A stretch of 13,080 nucleotides of DNA from NCBI GenBank assembly GCA_027056825.1, contig JALUJS010000152.1, positions 1 to 13,080 on the forward strand, in the 5' to 3' direction. The translations under genes were made by a program, and so were the position numbers. Source of the stretch: Candidatus Krumholzibacteriia bacterium. GTDB lineage: Bacteria > Krumholzibacteriota > Krumholzibacteriia > LZORAL124-64-63. Below, piece after piece: positions 6,693 through 13,080 of the stretch (positions are counted from its first letter, which is position 1; each line of letters begins with the position of its first letter). The notes under the pieces are model-generated. The model ran no database searches, had not been told where the DNA came from, and saw only the letters and a program-made list of their open reading frames with translations.

Positions 6693-7739
6693 TCAGCCGA
6701 TGAGCACCCCGGCGATGGTGGCGGTCAGCCACGAGGCCAGCGCGCCGCCGAACATGGCTTTGAGGCCCAGTCGCGCCACGTCGGCGCGGCGATCCGGGGC
6801 GATGGTGCCGATGCCGCCGATCTGGATGGCGATGCTGGAGAAGTTGGCGAAACCGCACAGGGCATAGGTGGCGATGACGACGCTGCGGGGCGACAACGCC
6901 CCGGCCTTGGCGGCTTCGGCCAGCTCGATGTAGCCCACGAATTCGTTGACGGCGATCTTGGTGCCCAGCAGGCCGCCGAAGGTGATCGCTTCGGACCAGG
7001 GCACGCCCATGACCCAGGCGATGGGGGCGAAGACCCAGCCGAAGATCTGCTGCAGGGACAGGCCCGCGAAGCCCAGGCCGTAGTTGACCATGGCCACCAG
7101 GGCGATGAAGGCCAGCAGCATGGCGCCCACGTTGGCCGCGAGCTTCAGGCCCACGCCGGCGCCCCCGGCGGCGGCGTCGATGAGGTTGGCGTATTCCCTG
7201 GGGATGTCCAGCTTCGCCCCGCCCCGGGTGTGGGACACCTCGGTTTCCGGATACATGATCTTGGCGATGACCAGGGCCGCCGGGGCGCTCATGACGCTGG
7301 CGGCCAGCAGGTGGCCCGCGTCGATGCCGAAGCGCACGTAGGCGGCCATCACCCCGCCGGCCACGGTGGCGAACCCTCCCACCATCACGGCCATGATCTC
7401 GCTGCCGGTCATGGTCGGCAGGTAGGGCCGGATCACGAAGGGCGCCTCGGTCTGGCCCACGAAGATGTTGGCCGAGCAGGAGAGGGTCTCGCCGCCGCTG
7501 GTGCCCATGGTCTTCTGCATGACCCAGGCGATGCCCTGGATGAGCCGCTGCATGACGCCCAGGTGGTAGAGCACCGCCATGAGGCTGGAGAAGAAGATGA
7601 TCGTAGGCAGGACGTGGATCACGAAGATGGTGCCCAGGGGCACGAGCTGCCCGGTGGCCGAGTTGGTGACCTGGATGTAGCCCTGCTCCGGATGCAGGTG
7701 GGCCACCAGATCCCCGCTGGTGCGGAACAGGAGGGGGAA
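6693..7739 (-). CDS. Concentrative nucleoside transporter (CNT/NupC family), 5'-truncated
   Basis: About 345 residues of a CNT cation-nucleoside symporter of the inner membrane. The substrate-site motifs are all present: GQTEAPFVIRP (first hairpin, Q-T-E), VNEFVGY and CGFANFSSIAI, plus the TM3-like VLPTIIFFSSLMAVLYHLGVMQ and the C-terminal IGTIAPDRRADVARLGLKAM. Compared with Vibrio cholerae CNT or E. coli NupC, the first two membrane segments (about 60-80 residues) are missing. Upstream of about 7739 the frame only reads antisense of the uridine kinase gene. No good start is visible; a GTG at 7706-7704 with a weak GGGGA is the best candidate. A neighbouring frame (about 7807-7739) reads GSGRFVL...GPLAHN, which resembles the CNT segment before TM3, so a further one-base frameshift near 7739 is possible. 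Truncated pseudogene, unusual short transporter or assembly junction. Confidence 0.75.
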   Translation of the reverse strand, partial: FPLLFRTSGDLVAHLHPEQGYIQVTNSATGQLVPLGTIFVIHVLPTIIFFSSLMAVLYHLGVMQRLIQGIAWVMQKTMGTSGGETLSCSANIFVGQTEAPFVIRPYLPTMTGSEIMAVMVGGFATVAGGVMAAYVRFGIDAGHLLAASVMSAPAALVIAKIMYPETEVSHTRGGAKLDIPREYANLIDAAAGGAGVGLKLAANVGAMLLAFIALVAMVNYGLGFAGLSLQQIFGWVFAPIAWVMGVPWSEAITFGGLLGTKIAVNEFVGYIELAEAAKAGALSPRSVVIATYALCGFANFSSIAIQIGGIGTIAPDRRADVARLGLKAMFGGALASWLTATIAGVLIG

Positions 7740-7776
7740 TTGTGGGCCAAGGGGCCGTGGGGGTCCAGAACAAAGC

Positions 7777-7790
7777 GGCCGGATCCGGCC
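7777..7790. promoter_or_regulatory. 14-bp perfect palindrome upstream of the udk promoter
   Basis: GGCCGGATCCGGCC is a perfect palindrome ending five bases before the TTGACA of the udk promoter. Its position would suit an operator or activator site. With no T-run it does not look like a terminator. G+C-rich sequence makes such palindromes less surprising. Confidence 0.3.
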
Positions 7791-7795
7791 CCTGA

Positions 7796-7824
7796 TTGAC
7801 AGCCCACCCCGGTGCGGATATCTT
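7796..7824 (+). promoter_or_regulatory. udk-hpt-guaB promoter, probably leaderless
   Basis: Perfect TTGACA at 7796-7801, a 17-base spacer and TATCTT at 7819-7824 (four of six). The expected transcription start, about seven bases past the -10, falls on the A of the udk ATG at 7831. There is no Shine-Dalgarno sequence in front of udk, which fits a leaderless mRNA. Confidence 0.6.
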
Positions 7825-7830
7825 TCGGCC

Positions 7831-8541
7831 ATGTCAGAACCCGCAGGGCATCCGCTACCCCCCGTGATCATCGGTATCGCCGGCGGCTCAGGCTCCGGCA
7901 AGACCACCGTGGCCCTGCGCGTGCGTGAATCCTGTCCCGGCAAGACCATCCGCATCATCCATCACGATTCGTACTACTACGACAACAGCCATCTGACCCT
8001 GGCCGAGCGGGCGCAGATCAACTACGACCACCCCAACGCCTTCGAGACCTCGCTGCTGGTGCGCCACATCCGCGAACTGCAGGCCGGACGTCCGGTCGAG
8101 GTGCCCCAGTACGACTACAGCACCCACAGCCGCATGCAGCAGACCAAGACAGTGTCCCCGCCGGACATCCTGTTCGTCGAGGGCATCCTGGTGCTCGAGT
8201 CGCAGGAGCTACGGGAGCTGATGGACATCCGGCTGTACGTGGACGTGGACGCGGACGAACGGGTCCTGCGGCGCATCCGGCGGGACACGGCCGAGCGCGG
8301 CCGCACGGTGGAGTCGGTCATCCAGCAGTACCTCTCGGTGGTGCGGCCCATGCACCTGCAGTTCGTGGCCCCCAGCAAGCGCCACGCGCACATCATCATT
8401 CCCGAAGGCGGGCACAACCAGGTGGCCATCGACCTGATCGCCACCAAGATCCACGACATCATCCGCGAACGGGACCGCCTGCGGGCGCTCGACCGCGAGG
8501 TCCAGCAGGCGCGCTCCGAAACCCAGGCGGACGGCGGTTGA
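7831..8541 (+). CDS. udk: Uridine kinase (uridine/cytidine salvage)
   Basis: 236 residues, slightly longer than the usual 210-215 because of a polar C-terminal helix. It phosphorylates uridine or cytidine to UMP or CMP with ATP or GTP in the cytoplasm. The P-loop GGSGSGKT is at 18-25. The nucleoside-site Asp is D46 in HHDSYYYD, followed by NYDHPNAF (64-71), the PQYDYSTHSR segment (92-101) typical of the family, and the Walker B-like FVEGI with E117. The late part includes RRIRRDTAERGR (lid arginines) and a PEGGHN turn. The ATG lacks a Shine-Dalgarno sequence but matches the predicted transcription start. Open frame continues 37 codons upstream without family similarity. First gene of a rightward salvage operon; the next gene starts 30 bases downstream. 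Confidence 0.95.
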   Translation: MSEPAGHPLPPVIIGIAGGSGSGKTTVALRVRESCPGKTIRIIHHDSYYYDNSHLTLAERAQINYDHPNAFETSLLVRHIRELQAGRPVEVPQYDYSTHSRMQQTKTVSPPDILFVEGILVLESQELRELMDIRLYVDVDADERVLRRIRRDTAERGRTVESVIQQYLSVVRPMHLQFVAPSKRHAHIIIPEGGHNQVAIDLIATKIHDIIRERDRLRALDREVQQARSETQADGG

Positions 8542-8571
8542 CCGTTCGCGCAACCTGACCGGGAGGCCGGC

Positions 8572-9126
8572 GTGACATTCGACGACCAGGAATATCTGCA
8601 GCGCTACCCCTTCATCGAGCGCATCCTCATCTCCAGCGAGGATATACAGCGGCGCATCCGCCAGATGGGCAACGAGATCAGCGAGGTCTACCGGGACACC
8701 GTGCCCATCTTCGTCTGCATCCTCAAGGGGGCCTATCCCTTCCTGGCGGACCTGACGCGCTGCGTGGCGGTGGACCACGAGGTCGACTTCATGGCCGTCA
8801 GCAGCTACGACGGCGGCACCCAGAGCACCGGCGTGGTGAAGATCGAGAAGGATCTCAAGAGCAACATCACCAACCGCGACGTGATCCTGGTTGAGGACAT
8901 CATCGACTCCGGACTGACCATCGACAACCTCATGGAACTGCTCCAGGTGCGGAACCCGCGCAGCCTGCGCGTGGCTGCGCTGCTGGACAAGAAGCCCGCC
9001 CGCACCAAGGACGTGCCCCTGGACTTCGTGGGCTTCGAGATCCCCGAGGAGTTCGTCATCGGCTACGGCCTGGATTACCAGGAGAAGTACCGGAACCTGC
9101 CGTTCATCGGCATCATGAAGGCCTGA
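8572..9126 (+). CDS. hpt: Hypoxanthine (guanine) phosphoribosyltransferase
   Basis: 184 residues, the normal size. It makes IMP (and usually GMP) from hypoxanthine or guanine and PRPP. Seen: the cis-peptide loop region CILKGAYPF (49-57), the flexible-loop SSYDGGTQSTG (77-87), the PRPP-binding VEDIIDSGLT (107-116) with the catalytic-base Asp at 112, LLDKK (137-141) carrying the purine-contacting Lys, and the C-terminal FEIPEEFVIGYGLDYQEKYRNLP. All key residues are in place. The GTG start is supported by GGGAGG at 8561-8566, five bases upstream. It sits 30 bases after udk and three bases before guaB, so the three are co-transcribed and the product IMP is the substrate of the next enzyme. Confidence 0.95.
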   Translation: MTFDDQEYLQRYPFIERILISSEDIQRRIRQMGNEISEVYRDTVPIFVCILKGAYPFLADLTRCVAVDHEVDFMAVSSYDGGTQSTGVVKIEKDLKSNITNRDVILVEDIIDSGLTIDNLMELLQVRNPRSLRVAALLDKKPARTKDVPLDFVGFEIPEEFVIGYGLDYQEKYRNLPFIGIMKA

Positions 9127-9129
9127 ACC

Positions 9130-10603
<1,474 letters not shown>

Positions 10604-10606
10604 TCG

Positions 10607-11539
10607 TTAGCCGCATTCCGGTTCCCGGTGCGCAGCCTTATCCAGCCTGCGTTCGGCGACCATGCCTGTTCCCTTTGTCGCCACCCACAGGGAAATGAGC
10701 AGGTTCAGGATAAAGAAAACGCTCCCTACCAGCATGAATCCCACAACCATGGATACCGGTGGAGGGGACGATTCGGGAACCGTCCCGGACGTCCGCTGCA
10801 AACCGGACAGCACCGCCAATGCGATGACGGCCACCACGCCGGAGGCGATGCGCAGGGAAAATACCACCAGGCCCTGGCGCCATAGTTTCTTCCCCAGCAG
10901 CCAAAAACAGCCGCAGACCAGTCCCAACCAGGAGAATCGGGCCCGGGAACACTTTCGCACCGAGACCATGGCTGCGGGGGGCGGGCAGGATCTTGACCCT
11001 GCCCTTTCCCACCACCGCATTCGAACCTCGTCAAGCCAGCGGGTCCGCGGGCGGAAAACCATCTGGTCGAGGGCAAGCAGGCTGATCAGTATGGCCGGGA
11101 TACCCAGTTTGACGATCATGGAGCGTGTGACCAGAGCTTCGATAGAATGGTTGACCACCTGGGAGAGGGACTGGCCGACCAACAAGGCATCCAGGTAGGC
11201 TGGGTCATCCAGGCGCAGGATGTCCAGGGGAACGTGTCGACTGGCCACGGCTGCGGCCATGACCAGCAGCCAAAACTGTCCGATCCAGAGCGCACCGAGG
11301 ACCCCTCCGGTCAACGGCCCCAGTTTCAGGCGGCAAATCCGCATGATGCGGTCACCGTCCGGATCCGAGGCATGATCGTCGAGAGTTCGGTCCATGGCCG
11401 TCCGGGCGATTCGGTTCAGGCCGCGGCGCTGCAGCAGGAGCAGGACCACGAGCACCGGCAGCCAGATCGCTGCGGCGGTGACCAGCATCGCTGACCAGGG
11501 GCTGCCTTTCTCGAGGAGGATCGCGCTGTCAGGGGGCAT
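10607..11539 (-). CDS. Multi-spanning membrane protein, unknown function
   Basis: 310 residues with about six hydrophobic segments: 17-37, 74-98, 141-162, 202-217, 224-246 and 261-287. The ATG at 11539 has an excellent AGGAGGG seven bases upstream and overlaps the end of the preceding gene by 11 bases, so the two are coupled. I do not recognise a family with certainty. The stretch IEALVTRSMIVKLGIPAILISLLAL (about 133-157) and the preceding GPLTGGVLGALWIG recall the last two helices of MotA/TolQ/ExbB proton-channel proteins; this is only an echo. Residues 165-200 are Arg-, Trp- and Cys-rich and compositionally odd. The DNA is visibly less G+C-rich than the neighbours. The stop lies three bases from the guaB stop (convergent), with no clear terminator between. 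Confidence 0.7.
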   Translation of the reverse strand: MPPDSAILLEKGSPWSAMLVTAAAIWLPVLVVLLLLQRRGLNRIARTAMDRTLDDHASDPDGDRIMRICRLKLGPLTGGVLGALWIGQFWLLVMAAAVASRHVPLDILRLDDPAYLDALLVGQSLSQVVNHSIEALVTRSMIVKLGIPAILISLLALDQMVFRPRTRWLDEVRMRWWERAGSRSCPPPAAMVSVRKCSRARFSWLGLVCGCFWLLGKKLWRQGLVVFSLRIASGVVAVIALAVLSGLQRTSGTVPESSPPPVSMVVGFMLVGSVFFILNLLISLWVATKGTGMVAERRLDKAAHREPECG

Positions 11540-11966
11540 GGCGAACCCTCCTGTCCTTGTCGTGCCTCAGGAGAATCCGCAGCGCGCCGGACAGCCACCC
11601 GGAAACCACCAGGATGATGGCGGCCAGGGTCATCGTGACCAGCATCGGCACACGGTTGATGGTCATGGACTTGTGGAGATAATCCATCGTGGTTCCGCTG
11701 AAGTGTTCAAGGTAGGGAACACTCTCGACCGCGGAGAGATGGCTATGGGACTGCAGTATTGTGAAGATGAGGAACAGCAGACAGATCCAGCCCCCTCCGA
11801 AAACGGCTGCCCGCCGTGCTTCCCAGAGCAGATCATCAGGATCCATGACCGTGGCGCGCAGGCGCCGGAACTGCACCGACCACAGGATCGAGATGATCGC
11901 GCCCGCCAGCAAGCAGGCCGGGACCAAATAGGTTGTGGGGGAACCCCAGATCATGAATTCGGTCAT
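11529..11966 (-). CDS. Small membrane protein, unknown function, coupled to the next gene
   Basis: 145 residues with three hydrophobic segments (about 11-31, 53-72 and 105-126). The ATG at 11966 has GAAAGGGG (11978-11971) four bases upstream. A second Met four residues later (11954) is less well placed. Topology parallels the N-terminal half of the downstream protein: helix 1, a basic loop with a DPD motif (42-44), helix 2, a polar loop, then a helix after a T-M-D-Y-L-H-K-S-M segment matching S-I-E-A-L-V-T-R-S-M there. The two may be diverged tandem copies. No catalytic motif is seen. First gene of a leftward pair with a -35-like TTGACA at 12051-12046. Confidence 0.65.
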   Translation of the reverse strand: MTEFMIWGSPTTYLVPACLLAGAIISILWSVQFRRLRATVMDPDDLLWEARRAAVFGGGWICLLFLIFTILQSHSHLSAVESVPYLEHFSGTTMDYLHKSMTINRVPMLVTMTLAAIILVVSGWLSGALRILLRHDKDRRVRHAP

Positions 11967-12021
11967 GACGCCCCTTTCGATTTGCCGGGTTGAGACAACA
12001 AACGAGGGGCGAGGCGGGAAT

Positions 12022-12051
12022 ATGAAAACAGGGCTGCCCGGCGGCTGTCAA
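12022..12051 (-). promoter_or_regulatory. Putative promoter of the membrane-protein pair
   Basis: Minus-strand perfect TTGACA (12051-12046), an 18-base spacer and TTTCAT (12027-12022, three of six), about 55 bases upstream of the ATG at 11966. The -10 is weak. The rest of the 170-base divergent gap (11967-12137) holds a possible weak rightward promoter (TCGACA at 12070-12075, GATCAT at 12094-12099) and nothing else I can support. Confidence 0.4.
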
Positions 12052-12137
12052 CACAGGATCGGACAGGAGTCGACAGCGGGGCGCCGGATGTGAGATCATC
12101 TCCCCCGTCGGTTCCCCATCTTCCGGAAGGACTCGTT

Positions 12138-13037
12138 GTGAAGCGGTTGATCGTGTCGCTGGCCTGTATGCTTGTGCTATGTTGCGGGTGTTCCCGCGAA
12201 CCGGCCACCGATCCGGCCTACATCGCCCAGGTGGACCAGTGGCATGCCGAGCGCATCCAGCGCCTCAGGAGCGACACCGGCTGGTTGACCCTGGTCGGCC
12301 TGCACGAACTGCACAAGGGCGTCAACAGCGTGGGCTCGGCCGAGGGCTCGGACGTGCAGCTGATCGCCAAGGCTCCGGCACGGGTGGGCAAACTGGAGGT
12401 CGGGGAACTGGGCGTGATCTTCCAGACAGCCCCCGAGGCCCGCGTGACCCTCTTCGACTCCACGGCTGCGCCGGTGGGCCGCATGCTCCTGGACACCGAC
12501 AAGACGGGCCGCCCCACGCAGCTGGCCTGCGGATCCCTGGTCTTCTACGTCATCGATCGCCAGGGCCGTCTCTTCCTGCGGGTCAAGGATCGCGAGTCCG
12601 CGGTGCTGCGGGAGTTCCAGGGCATCGACCGCTTCCCGGTGGATGTGCGCTGGCGGGTGCCCGCGCATCTGGAGGGGATGGCCACGCCGGTGGAGATCGC
12701 CAACGTGCTGGGCCAGAAGGCGGCCGAGACGAGTCCGGGTACCCTGGTTTTCACCCTCGAGGGGACCGAGTGCCGCGTGCGGCCCACCGGCGAGTCCGGC
12801 GGCGGCCTCTTCCTGGTCTTCGCCGATCCGACCAACGGCAAGACCACGTACCCCGCCGGCCGTTTCCTGGAGATCGATCCCCCCGACAGCAGCGGCGTCT
12901 ACACCGTGGACTTCAACAAGGCCTACAACCCGCCGTGCTGCTTCACACCGTTTGCCACCTGCCCGCTGCCGCCTCCGGAAAACCATCTGCCGGTGGCCGT
13001 GACCGCGGGGGAGAAGGTCTGGGGGCACGGACATTGA
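12138..13037 (+). CDS. DUF1684-family lipoprotein
   Basis: 299 residues. The family (DUF1684) has no established biochemical role. Its hallmarks are clear: DTGWLTLVGLHELHKGVNSVGS (46-67), the G-x-L-x-F-x-V-I-D-R core near 132-141, FPVDVRWRVPAHL (166-178), FADPTNGKTTYPAGRFL (228-244), and the highly conserved VDFNKAYNPPCCF and TCPLPPPENHL (257-284) with GEK near the end. The GTG at 12138 is chosen over an ATG 48 bases upstream: GGAAGG at 12125-12130 is seven bases away, and a short signal peptide (MKRLIVSLACMLVLCCGC) starts there. C18 is a likely lipid-anchoring Cys, although the lipobox L-C-C-G-C is not canonical. The stop overlaps the next start as TTGA, suggesting an operon with the aminotransferase-like gene that follows. 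Confidence 0.88.
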   Translation: MKRLIVSLACMLVLCCGCSREPATDPAYIAQVDQWHAERIQRLRSDTGWLTLVGLHELHKGVNSVGSAEGSDVQLIAKAPARVGKLEVGELGVIFQTAPEARVTLFDSTAAPVGRMLLDTDKTGRPTQLACGSLVFYVIDRQGRLFLRVKDRESAVLREFQGIDRFPVDVRWRVPAHLEGMATPVEIANVLGQKAAETSPGTLVFTLEGTECRVRPTGESGGGLFLVFADPTNGKTTYPAGRFLEIDPPDSSGVYTVDFNKAYNPPCCFTPFATCPLPPPENHLPVAVTAGEKVWGHGH

Positions 13038-13080
13038 CCCGGGATCTGCGCAGCCTGTTCCTGCTGCGTGACGACGTGGT
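13034..13080 (+). CDS. 5' end of a probable class V aminotransferase (partial)
   Basis: A TTG at 13034-13036 overlaps the DUF1684 stop as TTGA and opens a frame reading TRDLRSLFLLRDDVV to the window edge. The LFLLRDDVVF-type start recalls isopenicillin-N-epimerase-like class V (PLP) aminotransferases, which continue with FLNHGSFG; that part is outside the window. Only 15 codons are visible, so the product call is a guess from family memory. A G-run around 13020-13025 could act as a weak ribosome binding site. Confidence 0.35.
   Translation, partial: MTRDLRSLFLLRDDV

Noticed and set aside
10604..10625. Possible terminator between the convergent guaB and membrane-protein genes
   Set aside because: Only four- to five-base pairings (GCGG/CCGC) with no T-run on either strand.
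12092..12102. Small inverted repeat GAGAT-C-ATCTC upstream of the DUF1684 gene
   Set aside because: Five-base arms are expected by chance and no second copy is present nearby.

Overview
The window is G+C-rich (about two-thirds G+C by eye), densely coded bacterial DNA. The lineage is not certain. A C-terminal (S/T)(W/F)GxVKxxFR-type tail on a secreted protein, a DUF1684 lipoprotein, GTG/TTG starts and very short gene gaps suggest an uncultured Gram-negative lineage, possibly of the Krumholzibacteriota/Eisenbacteria kind. That placement is from memory and would need a marker-gene tree.

Layout, left to right. (1) Positions 1-20 hold the first codons of a leftward gene. A divergent control region follows, then a PAS-GGDEF-EAL cyclic-di-GMP protein (127-1764, +). 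(2) Convergent to it is a leftward four-gene operon, transcribed from about 5508 down to 1780: hotdog acyl-CoA thioesterase, SpoU/TrmH-type RNA 2'-O-methyltransferase, dGTPase-family dNTP triphosphohydrolase, and an unrecognised exported protein whose start codon overlaps the dGTPase stop as ATGA. (3) A monocistronic secreted protein (5635-6501, -) follows, with a clear promoter on its right and an intrinsic terminator on its left. (4) A concentrative nucleoside transporter (CNT/NupC family, -) lacks its normal N-terminal membrane segments. It lies head-to-head with a rightward salvage operon: uridine kinase, hypoxanthine phosphoribosyltransferase, and IMP dehydrogenase. The IMP dehydrogenase gene is frameshifted by what looks like a 17-nt deletion. 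(5) A leftward pair of unrecognised multi-spanning membrane proteins (10607-11966) sits in visibly less G+C-rich DNA. (6) A divergent DUF1684 lipoprotein (12138-13037, +) is followed by the first codons of a probable class V aminotransferase running off the right edge.

The functional theme of the middle is nucleotide economy: uptake (CNT), phosphorylation of uridine/cytidine (udk), purine base salvage (hpt), the branch to GMP (guaB) and dNTP hydrolysis (dgt). No mobile element, CRISPR array, tRNA or rRNA was seen, and no strong evidence of an undescribed multi-gene system. The most notable points are the guaB frameshift, the truncated CNT next to a probably leaderless udk promoter, a missing metal-site Asp in the EAL domain, the tailed secreted protein, and the orphan membrane pair with a faint ExbB/MotA-like echo. 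No stretch longer than 300 bases lacks a gene.
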